In this document: piece after piece, positions 6,336 through 14,904 of the stretch
Layout of the letters: every line of letters begins with the position of its first letter
Numbering within the stretch: the stretch's first letter is position 1
Source of the DNA: a virus
DNA length: 46,672 nucleotides
Strand: one strand, 5' to 3'
Virus record (IMG/VR): IMGVR_UViG_3300034190_004734
Coordinates: 1 to 46,672 of that record
Position numbers and translations under genes: made by a program
The notes under the pieces: generated by a model
What the model was told of the DNA's origin: nothing
The model's database searches: none
The model's input: the letters and a program-made list of their open reading frames with translations, nothing else

Positions 6336-8423
6336 ATGATAAAAATTTATTTAAAAGGTCCACTATTAACACAGTCAGGCTATGGACACCACGCCAGGAC
6401 TGTATATAGAGCTTTAAGAACTAGAGAAGACTTGTTTGACATTTATGTTCAGCCAATAGCTTGGGGTAAGACTTCTTGGGAGTGGAGAGACACAGAAGAG
6501 AGGCGTGCCCTTGATGAGTGCTTAAATAAGACAATACAATATATAAATTCAGGTGGAAAGTTTGACGTCTCCATACAGGTAACCATCCCTAATGAGTGGG
6601 AACAGCTAGCTCCTATTAATATTGGTGTTACCGCCGGCATAGAATCTGATAGAATATCTAGCAATTGGCTGCAGAAATCTAATATGATGACTAAGATTGT
6701 CACTATTTCAGAACATGCAATGAGTGGTTTTGTTAACACTGTGTATGACGCTGTAGATAATCAAACAGGGCAACAACTAAAATATTCCCTACAAACTCCA
6801 ATCGAGTATGTCCCCTATCCGGTCTTAAAATCTGATCCCACTGGAATTGATTTAGATTTATCGACTAATTTTAATTTTCTCACTGTTGCTCAAATGGGCC
6901 CTAGAAAAAATTTAGGCGCTACAATTGACGCATTTGTTGACGCGTTTGGGGACAATCCAGACGCAGGTTTAATTATAAAGACTAATATTGGAAAAAACTC
7001 TTTACTTGATAGAGTTAATTCTGCTACTACTTTGCGCTCTGCGATAGAGAAACATGGTGAAAGAAAGTGCAAGATTTATCTATTGCACGGATCTATGACT
7101 GAAGGCGAGATGGCCTCTCTGTATACACATGAAAAGGTAAAATGTATCGTCTCTACTACGCACGGTGAAGGTTATGGTTTGCCACTTTTTGAGGCGGCGT
7201 ATTATGGACTTCCAATTATAGCTACAGATTGGTCTGGGCACGTTGATTTCTTGTATAAGAAGACAAAACAAAAAAATGGAAAAACAAAGTCCAAACACAT
7301 GTTCAGTAGAGTTTCTTATAAATTAGACAACATACCAGAAAAAGCTGTCTGGGGTGATGTCCTTATTAAAGAATCTAGATGGGCATATCCTGATATATCC
7401 TCTGTAAAGAACAATATGATTGAAGTATATAAAGATCATGGCCGTTTTCAAAAAAGAGCTAATGAACTACAAAAATGGGTATGCGAAAAATATGAAAAAG
7501 AAAAGATTTATAAACAGCTTATTAATTCTTTTAATTTAGGGGTTCACTTAGAGCCGCCTGACTATATTTTTGTTAGTGATATGTTTGCGGAGCAGTATGT
7601 GGGCGGCGCAGAATTAAGCTTGCAAGCGATTATCGATGCAACACCAGAAGATAAGAATATTGCCAAGATCAATAGTGCTGGTTTAACAAAGTCAGTGATT
7701 GACAGTAATAAAGACGCAACTTGGATTTTTGGAAACATCGCCCATATGCAAGATGATGTTACAAGGCATATTGTTGCTTCTGGGATGAATTATCATTTTA
7801 TAGAATTTGATTATAAATTTTGTGAATACAGAAACCCAGAACTTTACAAGTTTTTAGAAGACGAAGAATGCGATTATGCTTCGACAGAAAAAGCTAATTT
7901 AATTGTAGATTTTGTTAATAATTCACAAAAAACACACTTTATGTCAGAAGAACAAAAAGACATATACGTCAAAAACTTCCCTAAGCTAAATGCCAAAAAG
8001 TTGTTTGTTCTTTCTTCTGTGTTCGATGACGAGTTTTTTAATAATATTGAGTCTTTGCAAGGAAGCGAAAAGAACGATAAGTGGCTAGTTTTTGGCTCTA
8101 GATCTTGGGTAAAAGGTGCGGCGCAGTCTGAAAAGTGGTGTCAAGAAAATAATTTAGAGTATGAGGTAATTAGCGATCTACCTTATAAAGAAATGCTGCA
8201 AAAATTAGCAATTTCAAAGGGTATTTGCTTTAAACCAACAGGCTTGGACACATGTCCACGCTACGTAATCGAAGCCAAGCTGCTTGGGTGTGAATTAGAG
8301 CTAAACGACAATGTGCAGCATGTGCAAGAAGAATGGTTTTCTACGTCAGACACACAAAAGACCATAAATTATCTAAAAAACCGAAAAGAGGCCTTCTGGG
8401 AGCAAGTATCTAACTGTGCATAA
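6336..8423 (+). CDS. Two-domain glycosyltransferase (tandem GT-B modules)
   Basis: This 695-residue protein is longer than a single GT-B enzyme. Residues 1 to ~405 form a GT4-like unit with GPLLTQSGYGHHART at the N-terminus, the segment LTVAQMGPRKNL, and the donor-site signature HGEGYGLPLFEAAYYGLPI (about 275-293). From about residue 410, YIFVSDMFAEQYVGGAELS starts a second transferase-like module. It has its own VGGAELS acceptor loop and a region KWLVFGSRSWVKGA ... TGLDTCPRYVIEAKLLGC resembling a GT-B donor half, though it lacks a clean E-x7-E. This second half may be a weakly active or divergent transferase. A dual enzyme could add two sugars in sequence. It starts one base after the previous stop. 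Confidence 0.85.
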   Translation: MIKIYLKGPLLTQSGYGHHARTVYRALRTREDLFDIYVQPIAWGKTSWEWRDTEERRALDECLNKTIQYINSGGKFDVSIQVTIPNEWEQLAPINIGVTAGIESDRISSNWLQKSNMMTKIVTISEHAMSGFVNTVYDAVDNQTGQQLKYSLQTPIEYVPYPVLKSDPTGIDLDLSTNFNFLTVAQMGPRKNLGATIDAFVDAFGDNPDAGLIIKTNIGKNSLLDRVNSATTLRSAIEKHGERKCKIYLLHGSMTEGEMASLYTHEKVKCIVSTTHGEGYGLPLFEAAYYGLPIIATDWSGHVDFLYKKTKQKNGKTKSKHMFSRVSYKLDNIPEKAVWGDVLIKESRWAYPDISSVKNNMIEVYKDHGRFQKRANELQKWVCEKYEKEKIYKQLINSFNLGVHLEPPDYIFVSDMFAEQYVGGAELSLQAIIDATPEDKNIAKINSAGLTKSVIDSNKDATWIFGNIAHMQDDVTRHIVASGMNYHFIEFDYKFCEYRNPELYKFLEDEECDYASTEKANLIVDFVNNSQKTHFMSEEQKDIYVKNFPKLNAKKLFVLSSVFDDEFFNNIESLQGSEKNDKWLVFGSRSWVKGAAQSEKWCQENNLEYEVISDLPYKEMLQKLAISKGICFKPTGLDTCPRYVIEAKLLGCELELNDNVQHVQEEWFSTSDTQKTINYLKNRKEAFWEQVSNCA

Positions 8424-9159
8424 CCATTTTACTGTTTTTGTTCCATCATATAACTCAAAAAAGTGGGTAAATAACAATTTATCGTCCATTTTTAGTCAAA
8501 AATACGATAATTACGACCTTTTTTACGTCGACGACTGTTCAGACGATGGGACGTATGAAGAATGCCTAGAATTCTTTAAAAACAACGATTTTAACGGAAA
8601 AAACAAGAAAATAGTCAAAAATTCGTTCAATAAGGGCAAAATGTACAATATTTGTGCTGCAAACGACGAATTTAGAGAAGATACAATTGTTGTGATCGTT
8701 GACGGGGATGATTGGTTGTTTGACGAACATGTTTTGTCAAAACTGAACAGTTATTACACAGAACAAGTGTGGATGACGAACGGCTCCTACATAATAGTGC
8801 CTCAAAACGTTGTAGTAAGTCCAAAGATCTCCGAAAACTACTGGAACGGCAATATAAGAACAAAATCTTGGGAGTTTTCTCATTTAGGCACTTTTAGAAA
8901 AAAATTGTTTGATAAAATTAAGAAAAAAGACTTCATGAACAAGCAAGGTGAGTATTTCTCAACCACTAGCGACCAGGCAATAATGTGGCCACTAGCAGAA
9001 ATGGCCGGGCCCGAGCACTCCTTGTCTCTAACGGATGTTTTGTACTGTTATAACAGAATGAACCCTTTAGCAGATGATTTAGTAAATAGAAAGGACCAAC
9101 TAGACACGGAGAGAGACATTAGAGGTCGCAAGCCTTATGTTCGTTTGGAGGTTTTGTGA
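8416..9159 (+). CDS. Glycosyltransferase family 2 (GT-A fold)
   Basis: The start is GTG 8416, overlapping the previous stop by 8 bases; a GGGAG lies upstream. The sequence shows the GT2 signature: FTVFVPSYNSKKWV, then FYVDDCSDDGTYEE (first Asp pair) and IVDGDDWLFDE with the DxD-like metal and nucleotide site near residues 95-102. A later region, SEFSHLGTFRKKLF to SDQAIMWPLAEMAG, fits the acceptor half. The length of 247 aa is that of a single catalytic domain with no membrane helices, so it is not a processive synthase. The donor is unknown. It overlaps the next GTG by 4 bases. Confidence 0.9.
   Translation: MHNHFTVFVPSYNSKKWVNNNLSSIFSQKYDNYDLFYVDDCSDDGTYEECLEFFKNNDFNGKNKKIVKNSFNKGKMYNICAANDEFREDTIVVIVDGDDWLFDEHVLSKLNSYYTEQVWMTNGSYIIVPQNVVVSPKISENYWNGNIRTKSWEFSHLGTFRKKLFDKIKKKDFMNKQGEYFSTTSDQAIMWPLAEMAGPEHSLSLTDVLYCYNRMNPLADDLVNRKDQLDTERDIRGRKPYVRLEVL
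9147..9151 (+). promoter_or_regulatory. Shine-Dalgarno GGAGG that sets a GTG start
   Basis: GGAGG followed by TTTT and then GTG at 9156. It supports the GTG as the true start of the short GT4-like gene, since no ATG lies nearby in frame. Confidence 0.8.
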
Positions 9160-10067
9160 ACGTACTGCTAGAGAATGTTAATTTAAGTTCAAATTCCGGA
9201 CCTAACTACTTTGCGAGAAAATTAAAAAACTATCTTTCTCTAAGGGGCGTTAGATTTGATTCTTCTAGTGTATATGATGCAAGGCTTTGCTTTATTGAAT
9301 CTCATGCTGCAAAAAACAACACACCATTGGTACAAAGATTAGACGGAATATATTTTAATGCCAATTTCAATTGTGAGCGCATGAATTCAAATATCAAAAG
9401 AACCTATGATATGGCTGATGCTGTTGTCTTTCAAACAGACTTCAACAAAAATTTAATATTTAAATGGTTTGGGCCACACAGCAATTATCAAGTCATAAGA
9501 AACGGTAGTGATAAAATAGCATTAGATAGCTTTGCTGTCGATCAAGACGTGGTAAGCCTTTTATCAAAATATGACAATGTCTGGTCTTGCGCGGCTAGTT
9601 GGCATGCTTTTAAAAGATTGCAGGATAATATAAATTATTTTTTAGAACACTCCGGAGAAAATGATTGTCTTGTGGTTGCGGGTTCAAATCCGGACTATCT
9701 TGTAAACAACAAAAAAATTATATACGCTGGGGATCTCTCAATTGAAAAATTATTGACTGTTTATAAAATGTCAAAGTATTTTATACATCTTGCATATTTA
9801 GATCATTGCCCAAACGTCGTGGTTGACGCTGCAGCGATGGGTTGCAAAGTAATTTGTTCTTCAAGCGGCGGGACAAAAGAGGTTGCCGGCAAAAGCGCCA
9901 TTTTAATTCAAGAAGACGAGTGGGATTTTGGCTTTTTAGATATTAAAATTCCCCCTAAGCTAGACTATAATAAAAAGACAGAAAATTCATATGAAGGCCC
10001 AACTACAATGACAAAAGTAGCAAAAGAATATTATAATATATTAAAGACGGTACAAGTAAATGAGTAA
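9156..10067 (+). CDS. Glycosyltransferase, GT4-like, short
   Basis: GTG start at 9156, preceded by a clear GGAGG with 4-base spacing. The 303-residue protein has the GT-B pattern: an N-terminal VNLSSNSGPNYFARKL loop, a middle AVVFQTDFNKNLI, and the C-terminal donor region DHCPNVVVDAAAMGCKVICSSSGGTKEV (about 215-243). There the usual first Glu of E-x7-E is replaced by His-Cys-Pro and the second by Asp, a pattern seen in many phage and marine GT4-like proteins. It is shorter than typical GT4 enzymes (350-400 aa). It continues the four-gene transferase block. Substrate not predictable. Confidence 0.85.
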   Translation: MNVLLENVNLSSNSGPNYFARKLKNYLSLRGVRFDSSSVYDARLCFIESHAAKNNTPLVQRLDGIYFNANFNCERMNSNIKRTYDMADAVVFQTDFNKNLIFKWFGPHSNYQVIRNGSDKIALDSFAVDQDVVSLLSKYDNVWSCAASWHAFKRLQDNINYFLEHSGENDCLVVAGSNPDYLVNNKKIIYAGDLSIEKLLTVYKMSKYFIHLAYLDHCPNVVVDAAAMGCKVICSSSGGTKEVAGKSAILIQEDEWDFGFLDIKIPPKLDYNKKTENSYEGPTTMTKVAKEYYNILKTVQVNE

Positions 10068-10872
10068 AGAAAAAGAGCGAAAATTTAAAAAAGATGAGTT
10101 TTATGGTTGGCGCGCCGGAGAAGCATGGGCACATGATTATGTGCGCACGTGCCAGCTAGCTGTTGATAATGAAGAAGTTTTCAGCAGATTTAAATCAACG
10201 CCCGCGTTTCAAACTATCTTGGAGCACGTGCCCGTGCAATTAGGGCAAAGTTACTTAACTAACGTTGCTAATAATAACCCAAAACTATTAAAAAACTTGC
10301 AACAGTTTGCTGATGGTAATGATTCTATAGGCACTCCATTAGTTCATAAAATAGATAATAATTTTAATGTTGTCATGTCACCAACTACTGCCCGTTACAT
10401 AAAAGTATTAAGTGATTTAAAGACCACTTTCGGAAGTCTTCAAGGATACAATATAGTGGAAATTGGCGGGGGCTACGGAGGCCTCTGCAAAGTTATATCT
10501 TTAGAAGAAGATTTTGCCAACTATTATGATATCGATCTTGACGAGCCGCTAGCGCTAGCTGCCAAATACACATCAGCAACAGATGTACATAATTTTTGTC
10601 CAGTTAAAATTGGAGAACTAGAAAAGCTAGACAACGTAGAAATAGATCTAGTCATCAGTAATTATGCTTTTTCAGAATGCAACTATGACACACAAGATGT
10701 TTACATAGAGAAAATATTGTCTAAAGCCAAGAGAGGTTACATAACCCACAACACTGCGCCTGAAAGACAGCGCAGAACTGAATCAAAAATATGTGATTAC
10801 AAGAATTTTAAAATATTTGGTGAAGATTTGTGTAGAAAGAAACACAAAATATACACTTGGGGAGGCAAGTAA
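10060..10872 (+). CDS. Putative SAM-dependent sugar O-methyltransferase
   Basis: The central NIVEIGGGYGGLCKVIS (about residues 130-146) is a methyltransferase motif I. It is followed by YYDIDLDEPLALA (motif II acidic residue) and DLVISNYAFSECNYDTQ (motif IV). This order matches the 'putative sugar O-methyltransferase' family common in surface-glycan clusters. The 270 aa are soluble. The N-terminal ~120 residues are helical and likely form the acceptor lid. It overlaps the upstream transferase gene by 8 bases and the dehydrogenase start by one base. It would cap or decorate a sugar in the glycan. The exact position methylated is not predictable. Confidence 0.85.
   Translation: MSKEKERKFKKDEFYGWRAGEAWAHDYVRTCQLAVDNEEVFSRFKSTPAFQTILEHVPVQLGQSYLTNVANNNPKLLKNLQQFADGNDSIGTPLVHKIDNNFNVVMSPTTARYIKVLSDLKTTFGSLQGYNIVEIGGGYGGLCKVISLEEDFANYYDIDLDEPLALAAKYTSATDVHNFCPVKIGELEKLDNVEIDLVISNYAFSECNYDTQDVYIEKILSKAKRGYITHNTAPERQRRTESKICDYKNFKIFGEDLCRKKHKIYTWGGK
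10861..10865 (+). promoter_or_regulatory. Shine-Dalgarno GGAGG that sets the dehydrogenase start
   Basis: GGAGG lies six bases before ATG 10872, inside the end of the methyltransferase gene. It favours ATG 10872 over the upstream in-frame TTG at 10857, which would place this element within the coding start. Confidence 0.8.
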
Positions 10873-11975
10873 TGGATGCTTTATCAGTGATTGGTATTGG
10901 CCGTCTAGGACTATGTTTTTGCCTAACTCTTGAAAGAGCTGGGTACAAAGTTGTAGGGCACGATATCTTAGAAGAATATGTAGATAAAATAAATAATAGA
11001 GATTTCTTTTCACATGAGCCTGGAGTTAATGAAATGCTAGCGCGCGCCAAAAATTTTTTGGCAACCAGCGATATATCTGCAGCAGTTAAACACGCTAATA
11101 TAATTTTTGTTACAGTTGCATCATTTTCAGAGCCTGATGGAAGATACGATGTCTCACAGGTCGATTCAGTAGTTAACTCCTTGATTAGCCTAGGAAAACA
11201 AAAAAATAGAAAACATCTTGTTGTTTGCACGAATGTAAACCCGGGATACTCTGATACTGTTTATGAAAGACTAGCTGACTTTAATTGGGATGTCAGTTTT
11301 AATCCGGAAACAATCGCTCAGGGAACAATATTAAAAAATCAATCTGAGCCCGATTGCGTGTACATCGGAAGTGACACACCTGAATTAGCCAGCCAAATAG
11401 AGGCAGTGTATACTAGAGCATGCGACAACTCGCCTTCTATACATTGTATGGATAGATTAAGTGCTGAATTGACCAAGGTTTCTCTTAACTGCTATTTGAC
11501 GTGTAAAATTTCTTTTGCCAATATGGTCGGCGACCTTGCTCTTAAGATCGGTGCGGATCCTGCAAAGGTTTTAGAAGCTGTTGGGTCTGATAGCAGAATT
11601 AATAACAAGTTCTTTAGATACGGCTTTGGCTGGGGAGGGCCTTGCTTCCCCAGAGATACTAGAGCTATGATCAGATTAGCAGAAAACAATGAGATGCCGC
11701 ACGATCTTTGTGTAGCCTCTAACACCATTAATGAAAAGCACTTAGATTTTCAAGTAGAAACCTTCCTACAGACAGGGCAGAAAAAATATGAGACTGATTC
11801 TGTTACTTACAAAAAGGGTACTGTTATCTTAGAGGAATCTCAACAGTTAAAATACGCAGAAGCCTTGGCAAAGAACGGGATTGAAGTAGACATTGTTGAA
11901 TCAGAAGCAGTTGTAAAAGAACTAGAAAACTCCCACCCAGACTTGTTTAACTTAAAGGTCAGGGAGGAGGATTAA
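10872..11975 (+). CDS. UDP-glucose/GDP-mannose 6-dehydrogenase family protein
   Basis: The NAD-binding Rossmann domain opens SVIGIGRLGLCFCLTLERAG (GxGxxG at residues 8-13). The substrate half has FNPETIAQGTIL, AELTKVSLNCYLTCKISFAN with the conserved Lys, and the catalytic cysteine in GWGGPCFPRDTRA (Cys258). The family oxidises the C6 alcohol of a nucleotide sugar to a uronic acid in two NAD-dependent steps. At 367 aa it is ~60 residues shorter than typical enzymes. The C-terminal domain lacks the usual GLAFKxxTDDxRxS signature and instead has a shortened stretch, TVILEESQQLKYAEALAKNG. Activity is likely but the substrate and oligomer may differ. Start chosen by TAATG coupling and GGAGG. Confidence 0.87.
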   Translation: MDALSVIGIGRLGLCFCLTLERAGYKVVGHDILEEYVDKINNRDFFSHEPGVNEMLARAKNFLATSDISAAVKHANIIFVTVASFSEPDGRYDVSQVDSVVNSLISLGKQKNRKHLVVCTNVNPGYSDTVYERLADFNWDVSFNPETIAQGTILKNQSEPDCVYIGSDTPELASQIEAVYTRACDNSPSIHCMDRLSAELTKVSLNCYLTCKISFANMVGDLALKIGADPAKVLEAVGSDSRINNKFFRYGFGWGGPCFPRDTRAMIRLAENNEMPHDLCVASNTINEKHLDFQVETFLQTGQKKYETDSVTYKKGTVILEESQQLKYAEALAKNGIEVDIVESEAVVKELENSHPDLFNLKVREED

Positions 11976-12886
11976 TGGGCACCGTTGCTATTAATTTTAC
12001 TATAGGCTTTGGAAATAATCTTTTTCAATATGCCTGTGGTCGCTTGTTGGCGCAAAAAAACAATTTGTCGCTTCGACATGCTGCACTAGAGGAAGTTGGA
12101 ATTTCAGCTAAGACGTCGCCTATTGATCCTTCATTGCCTACAGTTTATGTAAACGACAGCAATTATAAGAAAGCACTTTTTACGGAGTCTTTTGAAAACC
12201 AAAATGTAGTCGTTAACGGCTATTTTGAGGATTATAGAATACTTAGGCCACACTTAGATGAGATACGCACATGGTTTACACCTGTAGAAAAAACCAACAA
12301 TAAAGACCTGATTTTACACTTAAGATTGCAAAACAGACTAATACAGGTTAGTCATAACAAAAATCATATAACCGCAGACTCTTTCATAAGCGCTATTCAA
12401 AAATTTGATTATGACAACCTTCACATTGTAACAGACGCTGAAAAATGGACACCCTATAATTTAGAGGACATAGAAAAGATCAGGCATGAAATACAAATTG
12501 GCCCAAATCCTCCAACAAATTCGCCGTGGGTCGACCCCGAGCAATCTCTAGAATACATGAACCACCTTATAGAGGGTTTTTCCGATCTTAAGCCGATTGT
12601 GCACTGCAACAATGCAGAAACCATAAAAGGCTCTGGTGGCTTAAGGGGTGGCTTCATTGACGACTTTAATTTGCTTCGAAGTTTTAACCAGGTTATTGTG
12701 CATAATAGTACTTTTTCTTGGTGGGCAGCGACTCTTTCAGGCGCAGAGCATGTCGCAATATTTAACCCTTGGAAGATTGCCAAGCCAGTGCACCAGCGCA
12801 GAAATCTAGGTGAAACAAATTTTCCCGGCTGGTTTAACTGGGGGTCTGCAAATGATTTATATTTCAAAAAATACGGCGTAGAATGA
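11975..12886 (+). CDS. GT11-like fucosyltransferase (alpha-1,2 type)
   Basis: Family GT11 hallmarks are present: FGNNLFQYACGR at residues 12-23 (the GN-LFQYA motif), a basic LHLRLQNRL near residue 115 in place of the HxRxxD donor loop, and HNSTFSWWAATLSGAEHV near 242-259 (the NSxFSWWxA motif). GT11 enzymes transfer L-fucose, or the related L-galactose, from GDP donors to galactose. The length of 303 aa is normal. In this cassette, GDP-mannose 4,6-dehydratase and GDP-mannose 3,5-epimerase could supply such a donor. It starts at TAATG with a double GGAGG four bases upstream, and its end overlaps the HAD gene by 4 bases. Confidence 0.9.
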   Translation: MGTVAINFTIGFGNNLFQYACGRLLAQKNNLSLRHAALEEVGISAKTSPIDPSLPTVYVNDSNYKKALFTESFENQNVVVNGYFEDYRILRPHLDEIRTWFTPVEKTNNKDLILHLRLQNRLIQVSHNKNHITADSFISAIQKFDYDNLHIVTDAEKWTPYNLEDIEKIRHEIQIGPNPPTNSPWVDPEQSLEYMNHLIEGFSDLKPIVHCNNAETIKGSGGLRGGFIDDFNLLRSFNQVIVHNSTFSWWAATLSGAEHVAIFNPWKIAKPVHQRRNLGETNFPGWFNWGSANDLYFKKYGVE

Positions 12887-13494
12887 AGAAGTTGGTTATA
12901 TTTGATCTTGACGGAGTTTTGGTTGATGCATGCGAGTGGCACAGATTGGCTTTGAACAAGGCGTTAAAAAAAGTTTGCAATTACGAGATATCTTTGCAGG
13001 ATCACTATCGTGACTATAACGGTCTGCCTACCAAGGTTAAATTAGAAAAACTAACAAGATTGGGTGTTGTTAGCCCCATACAACACAAAAAAATCAACAA
13101 TCTAAAGCAAAAATTTACTCTTGAAATTATTAGTGTGGAGGCTAGTCGGCGACCCGAAAAGATAAAAATGATTAATGATTTAAAAGAAAATGATTGTATA
13201 GTCGCATGTTTTACAAACAGTATACGTAAAACCGCGCAGCTAATGCTTGAAAAAACTGGAATATTAGATAGTTTAGATAAGCTGTTAACAAACGAGGACG
13301 TCCAAAATCCGAAGCCTAGTCCGGAGGGGTATGATTTTTTAGTAAATCATTTTAATTTTGATAAAGAAAATGTTATAATAGTAGAGGATTCTCCAAAAGG
13401 TGTACAAGCTGCAATTGCTTCAGGCTGCAAAGTGCTTGTAGTAAAAAATCCGGACGAAGTGAATATATCTTTATTTAAGGAGCATTTAGGATGA
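12883..13494 (+). CDS. HAD-family phosphatase/phosphomutase-like hydrolase
   Basis: The HAD motif I is FDLDGVLVD with Asp8 and Asp10. A C1-type helical cap follows. Motif II is ACFTNSIRKT, motif III is the Lys in NPKPSPEGY, and motif IV is VIIVEDSPKGVQAA. This layout is that of the beta-phosphoglucomutase/phosphoglycolate phosphatase subfamily. The 203 aa are complete. It sits directly before a sugar nucleotidyltransferase and overlaps it by 4 bases, a pair often found in bacterial surface-glycan loci. There the HAD removes or moves a phosphate on a sugar before nucleotide activation. The sugar is unknown. Confidence 0.9.
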   Translation: MKKLVIFDLDGVLVDACEWHRLALNKALKKVCNYEISLQDHYRDYNGLPTKVKLEKLTRLGVVSPIQHKKINNLKQKFTLEIISVEASRRPEKIKMINDLKENDCIVACFTNSIRKTAQLMLEKTGILDSLDKLLTNEDVQNPKPSPEGYDFLVNHFNFDKENVIIVEDSPKGVQAAIASGCKVLVVKNPDEVNISLFKEHLG

Positions 13495-14210
13495 AAGTAC
13501 TAATACCAATGGCCGGCGAAGGCAGTCGTTTTGCGCAAGAAGGATATACCTTTCCTAAGCCTTTAATTAATGTTTTTGGAAAACCCATGGTACAAAGTGT
13601 TGTCGAAAATTTAGACTTTGACTGTGAATATATATTTTTAGTTAGAAAAGAGCATGTGGAGAGATATGACGGACTTTTGGACACACTGCATAGAATAACT
13701 AATGATAGGTGTAAATATATATTGGTTGACGAATTGACAGAGGGGGCCGCTTGCACGGCGCTTCTTGCGGAAGAATTTATTGATAATTCAGAGGATTTAT
13801 TAATTGCTAATTCCGACCAGTGGATAGATTATGAGCCAGAAAATTTTGTAACTTTAAAAAATTTAACCGCTGCTGATTCTATAGTTTTCACCTTCAATGC
13901 AGTTCACCCAAAATGGTCTTTTGTTAAAACTAATTCTCGTGGCTTCGTTACGGAGGTGGCTGAAAAAAAACCAATTTCTAATATCGCTACATGTGGAATA
14001 TACTGGTACCGCCGCGGCGCCGACTTTGTAAAATATGCCAAGCAAATGATCGAAAAGAATGTCAGAGTCAACAATGAGTTTTACATAGCTCCCGTGTATA
14101 ATGAACTAATATCTGATGGAAAAAGTCTGATACCGTTTTACGTACACAAAATGTGGGGCTTGGGCACTCCTGAAGATCTAAAATATTTCTTGGATAACCA
14201 CAGGGATTAA
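13491..14210 (+). CDS. Sugar nucleotidyltransferase (NTP_transferase)
   Basis: The N-terminal signature MAGEGSRFAQEGYTFPKPL gives the G-x-G-x-R-F nucleotide loop and the PKPL Lys. It is followed by INVFGKPMV and, near residue 105, LIANSDQWIDY, where the Asp would bind Mg. The family couples a sugar 1-phosphate to an NTP with release of pyrophosphate. At 239 aa it is a minimal catalytic domain without a hexapeptide-repeat or acyltransferase tail. The base and sugar specificity cannot be read. Adjacent to the HAD phosphatase, it probably finishes one activation branch of the cassette. Confidence 0.9.
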   Translation: MKVLIPMAGEGSRFAQEGYTFPKPLINVFGKPMVQSVVENLDFDCEYIFLVRKEHVERYDGLLDTLHRITNDRCKYILVDELTEGAACTALLAEEFIDNSEDLLIANSDQWIDYEPENFVTLKNLTAADSIVFTFNAVHPKWSFVKTNSRGFVTEVAEKKPISNIATCGIYWYRRGADFVKYAKQMIEKNVRVNNEFYIAPVYNELISDGKSLIPFYVHKMWGLGTPEDLKYFLDNHRD

Positions 14211-14213
14211 AAT

Positions 14214-14903
14214 ATGAAAATTGCCTTATGTTTACATGGTCTTGTTGGAACAGACGATAAATATGGCCATGGCAAAAAAATAATTAACTATAAAATAGGC
14301 TTTAATCACTTTAAAGAAAGAGTGATTGACATCAATGACGAAGTCGACATCTTTTTTCACACATGGAGTGTTGACCAAGAGAACAATTTAGTCTCAACCT
14401 ATAATCCCAAATCTTATAAAGTCGAAGAGCAGCCACAATTTAGTGAGAACCCCAGAAGGCAGGCTATATTTTGTCGGTGGAAATCGACCAAAGAAGTGAT
14501 AGATTTAGTAAAAAATAGTGGTCAAAATTACGATTTTATTTTATTAACTAGATTTGACATCGCGATGCTAGTTGATTTTAAGTTTGATGAGTACGATAAA
14601 GATACCTTTTACGCTCAAGGGCCTCCGGGCCCTAAAAAAGGAGACTTGGAGCTTATAAACGATTTGTGGTTTTTTTCAAATCAGCAGAACATGATACAAT
14701 TTGCTCAACTATACGATAATCTTAATGACAAAGATTATCAACCTCATATTGATAGCAATCATGAGCTAGCTAGAAAGCACTTGCTAAAAACCGGCCTGCA
14801 TCAGTGCTTGGAATATAAATTTAAGAGAGAGTGGACCGGAGCCCCTGGCAAGCTATCTTCTGACACTCCTTTAGTCAGATGGCATTATTTGAATAGAGTT
14901 TAA
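14214..14903 (+). CDS. Possible glycan-processing transferase, family not recognised
   Basis: 229 aa, soluble. It begins KIALCLHGLVGTDDKYGHGK, has VDIFFHTWSVDQENN near residue 45, and has YDFILLTRFDIAMLVDF near residue 105. The HTW segment and the R-x-D element occur in proteins of capsule and phage glycan loci annotated as glycosyltransferase-like, in which the RFD would replace a DxD. I cannot assign a CAZy family. It lies three bases after the nucleotidyltransferase gene and one base before the GDPD-like gene, so it belongs to the same operon. A transferase role is inferred from context and fold-like features only. Confidence 0.65.
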   Translation: MKIALCLHGLVGTDDKYGHGKKIINYKIGFNHFKERVIDINDEVDIFFHTWSVDQENNLVSTYNPKSYKVEEQPQFSENPRRQAIFCRWKSTKEVIDLVKNSGQNYDFILLTRFDIAMLVDFKFDEYDKDTFYAQGPPGPKKGDLELINDLWFFSNQQNMIQFAQLYDNLNDKDYQPHIDSNHELARKHLLKTGLHQCLEYKFKREWTGAPGKLSSDTPLVRWHYLNRV

Positions 14904-14904
14904 A

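Noticed and set aside
10857-10871. TTG start for the dehydrogenase
   Set aside because: It would place the GGAGG inside the coding start; ATG 10872 has correct spacing and starts just before the GxGxxG motif.
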